NCBI GenBank assembly: GCA_003214525.1
Contig: QCLN01000004.1
Coordinates: 1-64,000, forward strand
Direction: 5' to 3'
Length of the DNA: 64,000 nucleotides
Source: Pelagibacteraceae bacterium AG-414-M23
GTDB lineage: Bacteria; Pseudomonadota; Alphaproteobacteria; Pelagibacterales; Pelagibacteraceae
Position numbers and translations under genes: made by a program. Below, piece after piece: positions 1 through 9,455 of this stretch (positions are counted from its first letter, which is position 1; each line of letters starts with the position of its first letter). Below the pieces are notes generated by a model. The model saw only the letters and a list, made by a program, of their open reading frames with translations, had not been told where the DNA came from and did not search any database.

Positions 1-1
1 A

Positions 2-826
2 TTACTAAGATGTATTTCTAGATTAACAGATGCTACAGATGGAAAAATTTTTATTGAAGGTCAAGATTTGCTCTCACTAAATAATAAAGAACTAATTGAG
101 CTTAGAAGAAATAAAATGGGAATGGTTTTTCAGAGTTTTGCTCTACTTCCTCATAAAACAGTTGTAGAAAATATTGCTTTCCCGCTTCAAATTAAAGGAA
201 TTAAAACTGAAGATAGTATTAGTAAAGCAATGGACATGGTTAAACTTGTTGGACTTGATGGAAGAGAAAATTATTTTCCAAGAGAACTTTCTGGAGGACA
301 ACAACAAAGAGTAGGTATTGCTAGATCATTAGCTGTTGAACCTGATATTTGGTTTTTAGACGAACCTTTTTCTGCGCTAGATCCATTAATTAGAAAAGAA
401 ATGCAGCATGAATTTTTAAGGCTTCAAGAAAAATTAAAAAAAACAATTATGTTTATTACGCATGATTTCGATGAAGCATTAAAGCTCGCTGATCGTATTG
501 CAATTATGAAAGATGGTATAATTGAACAGTTAGACACGCCTGCAAATATTGTTTTAAATCCAGCTACTGAATACGTAAGAAAATTTACTGAAGAAGTGCC
601 AAGAGAAAAAGTTTTATTAATAGAAGATGTGATGGATCCATCTACTACTGATAATTTAGGTGATTTGAAAGTTTTAAAAGATGAAATTATAGAGAATGTT
701 GCTGAAAAAATTTTAACTCAAGAAAAAACAGTAGCAGTCCTAGATAATAACAACAAAATTGTAGGTTCTATTAATCCAACAAAAATAATTAATACAGTTT
801 TTGGAGGAAGAAAAAATAGTAATTAA
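2..826 (+). CDS. Betaine/TMAO-type ABC transporter ATP-binding protein (5' partial)
   Basis: ProV/OpuAA-family ATPase that energises import of a quaternary amine or related osmolyte. The frame is open to the window edge, so the start and Walker A lie upstream. Visible are the signature LSGGQQQRVGIARSLA, Walker B (IWFLDEPFSALDP), the H-loop (FITHD) and a C-terminal CBS-like region ending in IINTVFGG, as usual for ProV. The permease gene begins three bases after the stop, so the two are co-transcribed. The binding protein is not in view and should lie upstream. Because tmm is nearby, this may be the TMAO importer ATPase (TmoW type) rather than a glycine betaine one. The family call is firm; the substrate is inferred. 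Confidence 0.9.
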   Translation, partial: LLRCISRLTDATDGKIFIEGQDLLSLNNKELIELRRNKMGMVFQSFALLPHKTVVENIAFPLQIKGIKTEDSISKAMDMVKLVGLDGRENYFPRELSGGQQQRVGIARSLAVEPDIWFLDEPFSALDPLIRKEMQHEFLRLQEKLKKTIMFITHDFDEALKLADRIAIMKDGIIEQLDTPANIVLNPATEYVRKFTEEVPREKVLLIEDVMDPSTTDNLGDLKVLKDEIIENVAEKILTQEKTVAVLDNNNKIVGSINPTKIINTVFGGRKNSN

Positions 827-829
827 ATC

Positions 830-2983
830 ATGGAATTTATAAAAAAATATCCAAAATTAATTCAATGGTTATTTTTATTAGTTATATTTTTTGCATTATG
901 TTTTGCAATCGATGTTCCGGAAACATATAAATTTATACGAGGTCAAGCAGAATTTATTAAAGATCCCAATCAAAGCTCCTTCATTTTTCTTGGTAAAGAA
1001 GTAAGATATTACGCTTTTGATGTTTTTTGGAGACTGCCCCCATTACTTGGATGGTTACCTATCTGGATAAATGATTCATTATTTTTCTTAATGAATGAAT
1101 GGATGCCAATTGAGTTTTGGAATGAAGATACTCAAGAATATAAAACTAGACCTTTGGTTTTACAAATAAGCAGAAATATAACTGCGTTTATGACATTTCT
1201 AATAGAGTTAATTAGAGAGATTTTATTAGGTGGACTACGAACTATTGTTGCCTTTACAAGTTGGGATTGGATTGATGCCAATCCTTGGGCAGAATTGCCA
1301 GGTCTGCCATGGACTATCGTTGCTGCAGGTTCAGCAATACTTGCTTATAAACTAAGCGGTAAAGGACTAGCTTTGTTTGCCGGTTTAGTTATGGTTTATA
1401 TTTCTATATTTGGTCAATGGAAACCTTCGATGCAAACTCTTTCTTTTATATTAGTTGCAGCACCACTATCATTTATTTTTGGTTTAGGGTTAGGTATAGC
1501 AGCATTTAAAAGTAAACGTGTTGAGAAAGCTTTATATCCAATACTTTTAGTTATGCAAACAATGCCACAATATGCGGTATTAGTTCCTGCTCTTGTTCTT
1601 TTTGGAGTTGGCGATCAAGCAGCAGTAATTGTAACCATGGTTGTTGCTGTTCCACCAATGATATTATTAACTATATTAGGTTTAAGAGCAATACCTCCAG
1701 AAGTTATTGAAGCTGGTAGAATGAGTGGATGCAATAATTGGCAACTGATGTTTAAAGTCTTAATTCCAACTGCAAGAAGAGATATTTTAATTGGAGTAAA
1801 CCAGGTCATCATGGTGTGTTTTTCCATGGCAGTTATTTCAGCTTTTATAGGTGCAAAAGGTTTAGGATTTAATTTATTGTTAGCGTTAAATCAGCTGAAT
1901 ATTGGTTTAGCATTAGAAGCAGGCCTGTGTATTAGTTTAATTGCAATTCTGTTGGATAAAATGTCATTAGCTTGGGCAAATAAGCAAACAGATTATTTTG
2001 GCAATTTGACATTCTATCAAAGAAATAAAAATATTTTATTTTTTGTTGCAACAGTAATTATAGGAATTGTACTTGCTTATGTTGGAACTTTTTTGTTCAA
2101 AGGTAGTTACAACTATTTATTTGAAGTTCCACATAACAAAGGAATATCAACAGCAGATTTTTGGAATAAAGGTGTTGATTGGATCTTTGATACATTCTTT
2201 GTGTATATAAAAGCATTTAATACATGGTTGATTCAAGACGTGCTTCAGCCAATGAGAGCTTTATATTTAAGAATGCCTGCGGTTGCCACATTAGTTTTGG
2301 TTGTTGGTGCCGGATATTTAATTGGTGGGATTCGATCAGCATTAGTTGTTTGTGGATTAACATTATTTATAGCCTTAAGTCCATGGTGGGATAGAGCATT
2401 AGTGACAGCATATATGGCAACTTTTGGAGTTGTTATATCTTGTATAATTGGATTTACAGTTGGAACTTTATGTTTTCAAAACAAACATTCTGCGAGTTTT
2501 ATGCTGGGGGTTTGTGATATATTTCAAACTTTTCCTTCTTTCGTATACTTAATTCCAGTGATGATGCTTTTTGGCATAACCGATACATCAGTTTTAATTG
2601 CAGTTATAGTTTATGCAACAATACCAGCGACGAGGTATACAATTGAAGGTCTTAGAAGTGTTCCAGTTGGCTTGCATGATGCCGCAACAATGTCAGGTGT
2701 AAATAAATTGCAAAGATTGACTAAAATAGAATTTCCTTTAGCATTTCCCCACATGATGCTTGGCTTAAATCAAACAATCGTATTTGCATTGTTTATGGTT
2801 ATCATTGGAGCATTTATTGGAACTGAAGATTTAGGACAATACATTCTAAAAGCATTATCTGATAAAAAAGGTGCCGGTATTGGATTTACACTTGGAATTT
2901 GCGTTGCTTTTATAGGATTGATATTTGATAATTTAATTCGAACTTGGGTGGAAAAAAGAAAAAAACATCTAGGTATAGATTAA
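830..2983 (+). CDS. Double-domain betaine/TMAO-type ABC permease
   Basis: Inner-membrane permease of the ProW/OpuAB family. At 717 residues it is about twice the usual length because it carries two binding-protein-dependent permease domains, roughly residues 190-390 and 500-710. Each has the EAA-type loop (VIEAGRMSGCNNWQ in the first, LHDAATMSGVNK in the second) and a matching TMPQYAVLVP / TFPSFVYLIP helix. A single chain therefore supplies both halves of the channel. It follows the ATPase with a three-base gap and precedes glpK by six bases. Such double permeases are known in TMAO transport systems of marine bacteria (TmoV type), and tmm lies 2.5 kb downstream. The substrate is inferred from context. 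Confidence 0.88.
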   Translation: MEFIKKYPKLIQWLFLLVIFFALCFAIDVPETYKFIRGQAEFIKDPNQSSFIFLGKEVRYYAFDVFWRLPPLLGWLPIWINDSLFFLMNEWMPIEFWNEDTQEYKTRPLVLQISRNITAFMTFLIELIREILLGGLRTIVAFTSWDWIDANPWAELPGLPWTIVAAGSAILAYKLSGKGLALFAGLVMVYISIFGQWKPSMQTLSFILVAAPLSFIFGLGLGIAAFKSKRVEKALYPILLVMQTMPQYAVLVPALVLFGVGDQAAVIVTMVVAVPPMILLTILGLRAIPPEVIEAGRMSGCNNWQLMFKVLIPTARRDILIGVNQVIMVCFSMAVISAFIGAKGLGFNLLLALNQLNIGLALEAGLCISLIAILLDKMSLAWANKQTDYFGNLTFYQRNKNILFFVATVIIGIVLAYVGTFLFKGSYNYLFEVPHNKGISTADFWNKGVDWIFDTFFVYIKAFNTWLIQDVLQPMRALYLRMPAVATLVLVVGAGYLIGGIRSALVVCGLTLFIALSPWWDRALVTAYMATFGVVISCIIGFTVGTLCFQNKHSASFMLGVCDIFQTFPSFVYLIPVMMLFGITDTSVLIAVIVYATIPATRYTIEGLRSVPVGLHDAATMSGVNKLQRLTKIEFPLAFPHMMLGLNQTIVFALFMVIIGAFIGTEDLGQYILKALSDKKGAGIGFTLGICVAFIGLIFDNLIRTWVEKRKKHLGID

Positions 2984-2989
2984 CAATAA

Positions 2990-4468
2990 GTGAAAAAATT
3001 TCTTGTCGCAATTGATCAAGGAACAACGTCAACAAGAACAATTCTGTTTGACACTTCCGGCAATGTAAAATTCATATCACAGCGAGAATTCAAACAATAT
3101 TTTCCAAAAAATGGCTGGGTAGAACATGATCCAAATGAAATATGGAAAACTACACTTACTTCATTAAAAAAAGTATTACAAAAAGCAAATAAACTTAATG
3201 GAAAAATATTAAGTATTGGAATTACAAATCAAAGAGAAACAACGGTCATTTGGAATAAAAAAAATGGAAAACCAATCTATAATGCTATTGTTTGGCAAGA
3301 TAGACGAACTCAAGAATATTGTGATAATTTAAAAAAAAATAATTTTGAAAATAAGATTAGAAATAAAACAGGATTGTTTATAGATCCATATTTTTCAGCA
3401 ACAAAAATAAAATGGATACTAAATAATGTAAAAAATTCTAAAAAATTATTAAAATCAAATGATTTATTATTTGGTACTATTGACACCTTTTTGATTTGGA
3501 AATTAACAAAAGGTCAAAAACACTTGACTGAAACAACCAATGCATCCAGAACAATGTTGTTTAATATCAATACAAATAAATGGGACAAAGATATATTAAA
3601 AAAATTAAAAATTCCTTACAAAATACTTCCTGAAGTAAAAAACTCTGCAGATAATTTTGGAAGCACAAATAAAAAAGTTGTAGGAAAAGAAATTCCTATA
3701 TCTGCTGTAATTGGAGATCAACAAGCAGCAGCCGTTGGTCAATCGTGCTTTCAAAAAGGTTCTATAAAAAGCACATATGGTACTGGAGCATTTGTAATTA
3801 TGAATACCGGTTCAAAGAAAATTTTATCAAAAAATAAATTGTTAACTACGATTTGTTATACTTTAAAAGGTAAAAATACTTATGCATTAGAAGGTTCGAT
3901 TTTTATTGCTGGAGCAGGGGTACAATGGCTGAGAGATAAAATAAAATTAATTAAAAATGCAAATGAAACTGAAAAAATTGCTAAATCAGAGAAAAATAAC
4001 TACGGAGTATATGTAGTTCCAGCTTTCAGCGGAATAGGGGCGCCTTACTGGAGATCAGATGCAAGAGGACTAATTACAGGTTTAACTAGAGATAGTGACT
4101 GGAAAAGTTTAGTAAGAGCTGTTGTAGAGTCGGTCGCCTATCAAAGTTATGATTTATTTGACGCTATGAAAAAAGATGGATTAAAACCAAAAGTTATTAA
4201 AGTAGATGGAGGAATGGTAGCAAATAATTGGTTTACTCAATTTTTATCAGATATAATAAATTTAAAAGTAGTTAGACCTAAGGTTTTAGAAACTACCGCT
4301 TTAGGAGCTGCACTTTTAGCTGGATACCAAGTTGGAGAATTCAAATCATTAAATGAAATTCATGTTAAATCGAAAAAAGATAGAGTTTTTTCTCCAAAAC
4401 TTCATAAATCGTTGAGAAATAATTTATTGCAAGGTTGGAAACAAGCAATTAGAAAAACTTTAGCATAA
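2990..4468 (+). CDS. glpK: Glycerol kinase
   Basis: Phosphorylates glycerol to sn-glycerol 3-phosphate in the cytoplasm. This is a full-length FGGY kinase of 492 residues. It has the N-terminal phosphate loop DQGTTSTRTILFD, the GDQQAAAVGQ and TYGTGAFV motifs of the family, and the C-terminal DGGMVANNWFTQFLSDI segment. The start is GTG, six bases after the transporter permease. A GpsA-like dehydrogenase follows after eight bases, so the pair could take glycerol to dihydroxyacetone phosphate. Its position directly behind a betaine/TMAO transporter is unusual; whether the transporter also serves a glycerol-containing osmolyte such as glycerophosphocholine is speculation. Confidence 0.93.
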   Translation: MKKFLVAIDQGTTSTRTILFDTSGNVKFISQREFKQYFPKNGWVEHDPNEIWKTTLTSLKKVLQKANKLNGKILSIGITNQRETTVIWNKKNGKPIYNAIVWQDRRTQEYCDNLKKNNFENKIRNKTGLFIDPYFSATKIKWILNNVKNSKKLLKSNDLLFGTIDTFLIWKLTKGQKHLTETTNASRTMLFNINTNKWDKDILKKLKIPYKILPEVKNSADNFGSTNKKVVGKEIPISAVIGDQQAAAVGQSCFQKGSIKSTYGTGAFVIMNTGSKKILSKNKLLTTICYTLKGKNTYALEGSIFIAGAGVQWLRDKIKLIKNANETEKIAKSEKNNYGVYVVPAFSGIGAPYWRSDARGLITGLTRDSDWKSLVRAVVESVAYQSYDLFDAMKKDGLKPKVIKVDGGMVANNWFTQFLSDIINLKVVRPKVLETTALGAALLAGYQVGEFKSLNEIHVKSKKDRVFSPKLHKSLRNNLLQGWKQAIRKTLA

Positions 4469-4476
4469 TTTAAGCT

Positions 4477-5439
4477 ATGAAAAAAATATTAATAATCGGA
4501 GCTGGAGCCATGGGGGCGGCATTTACTTTCCCATGCTTAGATAACAATAATCATGTTACTTTAAGTGAACCTTACAATTTAAAACTTGTTAAAAAAATAT
4601 CTTCAAGAAAGAAATTTCATCCTTCATTAAAATTAAATTTATCAAAAAAATTAATTATAAAAAATTTTTCAAGCGAATTATTGATTCAAAAATGGGACCT
4701 GATTGTAATTGCGGTAAGCTCAATCGGTATAGATTTAATAAGAGAAAATCTAAAAAATTTGAAGTTTAATACTCGTATTTTAATTTTAACCAAAGGTCTT
4801 AAATTTGACAAAAGTTCAAAAAAAATTATCACAATGTCTGAACAGCTAAATAAAGGAAAAAAAAAATTTGATATATCAGTTCTAAAAGGACCTTGTTTAG
4901 CAAAAGAGTTAGCTAGAAAAATAAAATCCAGCACAATAATAGCAAACAAAAATATTAACAAAGCAAAATCAATAGGAAATTTAGTTTCAACTAAGTACTA
5001 TAGAATACAATACTCTAATGATGTTAAGGGAGTAGAAGTATGTTCTGCTATTAAAAATATATACTCTATGCTAATTGGAGCGGGCGAAGGATCCAACACT
5101 TCTTCCTCAATATTTACTCAGTCTATAAATGAAATGGTTTACTTAACAAAGTTTTTAAAAGGAAAAGAAGAAACTGTATATGGCCTTGCAGGTGTTGGAG
5201 ATCTGTATGTAAGTGCTGTAGGCGGAAGAAATAGTAAAATGGGAGAATTTCTAGGAAAAGGATTTACATTTAAAAATGCAAAAAAAAAATTCATGTTAAA
5301 TGATACCGTCGAAGGTGCAGAACTAGCTTTTGAAATAGGGAATCAAATATTAAAAAAAGTGAATAATAAAAAAATACCTTTAATGGTAGATTTAATTAAG
5401 TGTATTTTAAATAATAAAAAATTAAATATTAGATGGTAG
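4477..5439 (+). CDS. NAD(P)-dependent glycerol-3-phosphate dehydrogenase (GpsA-like)
   Basis: Interconverts glycerol 3-phosphate and dihydroxyacetone phosphate. Residues 4-13 form the Rossmann motif IIGAGAMGAA. KGLKFD and GPCLAKELA correspond to the GpsA nucleotide-binding and substrate segments. EVCSAIKNIYSMLIGAGEG carries the catalytic lysine region, and GLAGVGDLYVSAVGGRNSKMG is the C-terminal domain motif. It is 320 residues, a normal length, but the motifs deviate from the usual GPSFAKE and LKNV forms, which suggests a paralogue rather than the biosynthetic enzyme. Being next to glpK, it probably works in the oxidative direction, replacing GlpD. That role is inferred from position. Confidence 0.82.
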   Translation: MKKILIIGAGAMGAAFTFPCLDNNNHVTLSEPYNLKLVKKISSRKKFHPSLKLNLSKKLIIKNFSSELLIQKWDLIVIAVSSIGIDLIRENLKNLKFNTRILILTKGLKFDKSSKKIITMSEQLNKGKKKFDISVLKGPCLAKELARKIKSSTIIANKNINKAKSIGNLVSTKYYRIQYSNDVKGVEVCSAIKNIYSMLIGAGEGSNTSSSIFTQSINEMVYLTKFLKGKEETVYGLAGVGDLYVSAVGGRNSKMGEFLGKGFTFKNAKKKFMLNDTVEGAELAFEIGNQILKKVNNKKIPLMVDLIKCILNNKKLNIRW

Positions 5440-5456
5440 ATTAAATAATAATCTGT

Positions 5457-6797
5457 TTATTTCTTTGGTTGATCTAAAAATACTTTTAAAGAGTCATCCA
5501 TTGCTGACGACCAAGGAGTATGATGAATCGGAGCAACTGATCCAGTGACTGGTGATGAAAAAGATTTATTTCTATAAGTCATAATATCTTCTACTTTGTG
5601 ATGCTCCCATTCTTTAAAATGTTTTCTTATTAACTCAAAATCAATTTTTGGATAATCTGATAAATCATGAAGTTCTTTTGTATATTCTGTTTGAAAATCT
5701 ATCATTTGATCTGGATTTTCTAACTTTTCTTCCATAGCTACCCATTTATTAATATCTTTTTCTATTTCAGTTTTATTTGGCATTTTGATTTTTCCCATCA
5801 CCACATCTCTAGCAAACCATGCCTGACAATCAAACATGTTAAATGTATGAAACTGATCTTGCATTCCCAGATATAATAACTTGTGGTTATCTTGCCAAAC
5901 TACTCCTTTGTATAATTTAGGAGGGTATAATCTATTTCTAGTTTTAAGTTTTTGATCTTCAGTCAAGAATGGAAAGTGATGAAGATAACCAGAACACAAT
6001 ATAATTGCATCTGCTTCTTGTTCGCAACCATCTTTAAAAATTGCTTTGTTTCCCTCTAATCTATCTAGATGAAAAACTTCTTTAACACCATTTGGCCATT
6101 TAAATCCCATTGGATTGTGTCTGTAACCTATAGTTACAGTTTTGGCTCCGTACTTATGACATTGCAGTGCTACGTCTTCAGCAGAATAACTGCTGCCTAA
6201 TACAATTACATTTTTTCCTCTAAATTCCTCAGCATCTCTAAAATCATGTGAGTGCATTATTCTTCCGGGAAAAGAACTCATTCCTTGATATTCAGGTATG
6301 TAGGGTACAGAAAAATGTCCAGATGAAACAATTAAATAATCAAAAATTTCTTTTGCATGTTTGTTATTTTTTTTATCATGTGATGTAATTTCAAAATTTT
6401 TACCATCATATACAACACTGTTTACTGTTGTATTGAATCTCACTTTGTTTTTTGAATTCCCTTTTTTAACTCTACCTATTATGTAATCATACAATACTTC
6501 TCTAGGTGGAAAAGATGGTATTGGTTTACCAAAATGTTCATCAAAAGAATAATCAGCAAATTCTAAACATTCTTTAGGCCCATTTGACCAAAGATATCTA
6601 TACATACTATTAGGAATTGGATCACCGTATTCATCAGAACCAGTTCTCCAACTGTAATTCCATAAACCTCCCCAATCACTTTGTTTATCGAAAGCAACTA
6701 TTTCTGGTATTTTTTCACCTTTTTTTTCTGCCTGTTCAAACGCTCTTAGCATTGAAAGCCCACATGGGCCGGTTCCTATGATTGCAACTTTTGTCAT
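5457..6797 (-). CDS. tmm: Trimethylamine monooxygenase (flavin-containing)
   Basis: Oxidises trimethylamine to trimethylamine N-oxide using NADPH, FAD and O2, the first step of methylamine use in SAR11 and roseobacters. It is 446 residues. The FAD motif GTGPCGLSMLRAF is at residue 8, the FMO fingerprint region near FRGKNVIVLGSSYSAEDVA contains the NADPH Rossmann motif, and WGGLWNYSWRTG and YLWSNGPKECLEFADY are typical of bacterial Tmm. It converges on the gpsA-like gene with 17 bases between stops. TMAO demethylase (tdm) is not in the window. Other FMOs are possible, but the N-terminal third fits Tmm closely. Confidence 0.88.
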   Translation of the reverse strand: MTKVAIIGTGPCGLSMLRAFEQAEKKGEKIPEIVAFDKQSDWGGLWNYSWRTGSDEYGDPIPNSMYRYLWSNGPKECLEFADYSFDEHFGKPIPSFPPREVLYDYIIGRVKKGNSKNKVRFNTTVNSVVYDGKNFEITSHDKKNNKHAKEIFDYLIVSSGHFSVPYIPEYQGMSSFPGRIMHSHDFRDAEEFRGKNVIVLGSSYSAEDVALQCHKYGAKTVTIGYRHNPMGFKWPNGVKEVFHLDRLEGNKAIFKDGCEQEADAIILCSGYLHHFPFLTEDQKLKTRNRLYPPKLYKGVVWQDNHKLLYLGMQDQFHTFNMFDCQAWFARDVVMGKIKMPNKTEIEKDINKWVAMEEKLENPDQMIDFQTEYTKELHDLSDYPKIDFELIRKHFKEWEHHKVEDIMTYRNKSFSSPVTGSVAPIHHTPWSSAMDDSLKVFLDQPKK

Positions 6798-6859
6798 AAT
6801 TTCCTATACCATCTTATAAAAAAATAAAAAAAAATGAAATAAAATTTTATCAAGAATTT

Positions 6860-7651
6860 ATGCACAGAATTTTAATTGTCGAAGGAAATTTGCCTAATGA
6901 AAATAAAAATTTTCAAAGCTCAGGCATTCAAACTCACGCAGAAAGTTTAAAAGAAAGCCTTTCATATTATTCAAAGGATCTAAATATTGATATATTTAAT
7001 CCATGTGCTGAAAAAAACTTTGATAAAATAACACCCAACATTAAAAAATATGATGGTTTAATCTGGGGTGGAAGCAGTTTAAATATCTATAATGATTGTA
7101 TAGAAATTCGTAGACAAATTGCTTTTATGAAAGAATGTTTTAAAAGTATTAAAAAAATTTTGGCGATATGCTGGGGAATGCAAGTTGCAGTTACAGCCGC
7201 TGGTGGAGAAGTAAAAAAATCATCTAACGGCGCTCATATAGGGATAGCTAATGATATTGAAATTAATGAAAAAGGCTTAAATCATCCTTTATACAAATTA
7301 AAAAATAAAAAATTTAACTCACCAGCTTTTAATTTCGATGAAGTGGTTACTCTACCTAGTGGAGCCATTAATTTAGCATCAAATAAAATTAATAAAGTAC
7401 AAAGTGTTCATTTTAAAAATGGTATAAGTGACATATGGGGTTTGCAATACCATCCTGAAATTACATATCATAAAATGATAACTTTAATTAAATTTAGAAA
7501 AGAAAAACTAATAAATGTTAGAAAATGTTTTAAAAATGAAGAAGAAGTTCAAAACCATATAAAATTTATTGAGCAAGAAATCAAAAAATCTTCAAAAGAT
7601 GCTCAAATGTTGGAATTGAAAAATTGGTTAAATTATTTAAAAGCTGCTTAA
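6860..7651 (+). CDS. Class I glutamine amidotransferase-like protein
   Basis: GATase1-fold protein related to the glutaminase domain of GMP synthase. The nucleophile elbow CWGMQVAVTAAGG, the oxyanion segment WGGSSLNIY and the His-Glu pair in GLQYHPEIT form a complete catalytic triad, so it is probably an active amidase. It is 263 residues with no synthetase domain, so it would act as a free hydrolase of glutamine or a gamma-glutamyl compound, or feed ammonia to an unknown partner. It is divergent from tmm and abuts the fhs stop directly. A role in gamma-glutamylmethylamide turnover is conceivable near tmm, but nothing in the sequence proves it. A second such gene lies at 47282. Confidence 0.75.
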   Translation: MHRILIVEGNLPNENKNFQSSGIQTHAESLKESLSYYSKDLNIDIFNPCAEKNFDKITPNIKKYDGLIWGGSSLNIYNDCIEIRRQIAFMKECFKSIKKILAICWGMQVAVTAAGGEVKKSSNGAHIGIANDIEINEKGLNHPLYKLKNKKFNSPAFNFDEVVTLPSGAINLASNKINKVQSVHFKNGISDIWGLQYHPEITYHKMITLIKFRKEKLINVRKCFKNEEEVQNHIKFIEQEIKKSSKDAQMLELKNWLNYLKAA

Positions 7652-9334
7652 TTAAAATAAGCCCTCTATTTCACCTTTACTATTTAACTTAATGGAGTCT
7701 GCCGCAGGAACTCTAGGCAACCCAGGCATGGTCATAATTGATCCACATATAACTACTATAAATTCAGCACCTGATGAAAGTCTAACTTCTCTAATTGGTA
7801 TTTCATGATTTGAAGGTGCCCCCTTAAGCTTTGGATCAACTGAAAAACTATACTGGGTTTTTGCTATACAGACAGGAAATTTTCCATAACCATTTTTTTC
7901 AAAAGTTTTTAATTGTTCTTTAACTCTTTCATCTGCAGTTATTTTGTTTGCTTTGTAAATTTCTTTTGCAATTTTTTCTACTTTGTTCCAAAGAGTTTCA
8001 TTTTCACTGTATAAAAATTTAAAATTATTTTGATCTGATTCATCACATATTTCAACAACATTTTTGGCTAAATCTTTAGCTCCTTCACCTCCATCAGACC
8101 AATGAGTGCTTTTACTAACTTTTATACCAATACTATTACAATATTCTTTTAAAAAATTTATTTCATTTTCTGTATCCATAACGAAATGATTAATTGCTAC
8201 TACTGCTTCTACTCCAAATTTTTTTACATTATTGATATGTCTTTCTAGATTAACTAAACCTTTTTTAAGAGCCTCTATATTTTCTTTTTTTAAATCTTCT
8301 TTTTCTACACCACCATGCATTTTAAGAGCTCTTATCGTTGCAACTATAACTATGCAGCTAGGTTTTAAATTTGCTTTTCTACATTTAATATCCATAAATT
8401 TTTCAGCTCCAAGATCAGCTCCAAATCCAGCTTCGGTAACAACGTAATCTGAAAGTTTTAGTGCAGCTTTTGTGGCAATTATAGAATTGCATCCGTGAGC
8501 AATATTTGCAAAAGGCCCTCCATGTATTAAGGCAGGATTATTTTCTAAAGTTTGGGTAACATTAGGTCTAATAGCATCTTTAAGCAAAACTGTCATTGGA
8601 CCTTGAGCATTTAAGTCTTTTGCATAAATTGCTTTACCGTCTTTATTATAAGCTATTGTTATATTTCCTATCTTTTTTTCTAAATCTTCCAAGTTATTAG
8701 ATAGACAAAATATAGCCATAACTTCAGAAGCAACTGTAATATCAAAACCATCTTCTCTTGGAAAATCTTTTGCAGCACCTTTTGTATTAATTTTTATTGA
8801 TCTTAAAGCTCTGTCGTTCATATCCATAACTCTTTTCCATACTATTTTTTTGTCATCGATATTTAGTTTGTTACCCCAATAAATATGATTGTCTATAAGG
8901 GCTGATAAAAGGTTATGTGCAGATGTTATTGCATGAAAATCTCCAGTAAAATGTAAATTAATTTGTTCCATTGGAACTACCTGTGCATAACCTCCTCCAG
9001 CTGCACCACCTTTCATTCCAAAAGAAGGTCCTAAACTAGGCTCTCTTAAACACACAATTGATTTTTTACCAATTTTATTTATTCCATCTGAAAGTCCAAC
9101 TGAAACTGTAGTTTTGCCTTCACCTGCTGGTGTTGGAGTTATAGCTGTTACAAGAATAAGTTTTCCATTCTTTTTATTTTCTAAAGTTTGAAGATAATCA
9201 AAATTTATTTTTGCAATATGTCTTCCCATAGGGCTGAATGCACTTGGATCGTCGGGTACATTAATTTTGGCCAGGACCTTGTTTATAGGATCCATTTTTG
9301 CTTCTCTTGCTATTTGGATATCGCTTTTAGACAT
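7652..9334 (-). CDS. fhs: Formate-tetrahydrofolate ligase
   Basis: Joins formate to tetrahydrofolate with ATP to give 10-formyl-THF, or runs in reverse to make ATP from C1 units. The 560-residue chain is the normal length. It has the P-loop [14 protein letters not shown], the family segments [22 protein letters not shown] and [16 protein letters not shown], and the C-terminal end [12 protein letters not shown]. It lies between tmm and the sarcosine oxidase operon, divergent from soxB with a 121-base gap. The context suits recycling of formate and folate-bound C1 from amine demethylation. The stop abuts the convergent amidotransferase with no spacer. Confidence 0.97.
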   Translation of the reverse strand: MSKSDIQIAREAKMDPINKVLAKINVPDDPSAFSPMGRHIAKINFDYLQTLENKKNGKLILVTAITPTPAGEGKTTVSVGLSDGINKIGKKSIVCLREPSLGPSFGMKGGAAGGGYAQVVPMEQINLHFTGDFHAITSAHNLLSALIDNHIYWGNKLNIDDKKIVWKRVMDMNDRALRSIKINTKGAAKDFPREDGFDITVASEVMAIFCLSNNLEDLEKKIGNITIAYNKDGKAIYAKDLNAQGPMTVLLKDAIRPNVTQTLENNPALIHGGPFANIAHGCNSIIATKAALKLSDYVVTEAGFGADLGAEKFMDIKCRKANLKPSCIVIVATIRALKMHGGVEKEDLKKENIEALKKGLVNLERHINNVKKFGVEAVVAINHFVMDTENEINFLKEYCNSIGIKVSKSTHWSDGGEGAKDLAKNVVEICDESDQNNFKFLYSENETLWNKVEKIAKEIYKANKITADERVKEQLKTFEKNGYGKFPVCIAKTQYSFSVDPKLKGAPSNHEIPIREVRLSSGAEFIVVICGSIMTMPGLPRVPAADSIKLNSKGEIEGLF

Positions 9335-9455
9335 TCATTTTTTTTGTAAAGTTAATGAGCGAATTTCTATACTTTTTTATCATTTTTTTAAACATCTAAA
9401 AAATATATATAAAAAAAACAATAAAAATTTATACTTATTTATATAAAAATTAATC

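Noticed and set aside
9335-9455. Glycine riboswitch or operator before soxB
   Set aside because: The region is mostly A/T runs; none of the conserved purine-rich glycine aptamer segments were seen.
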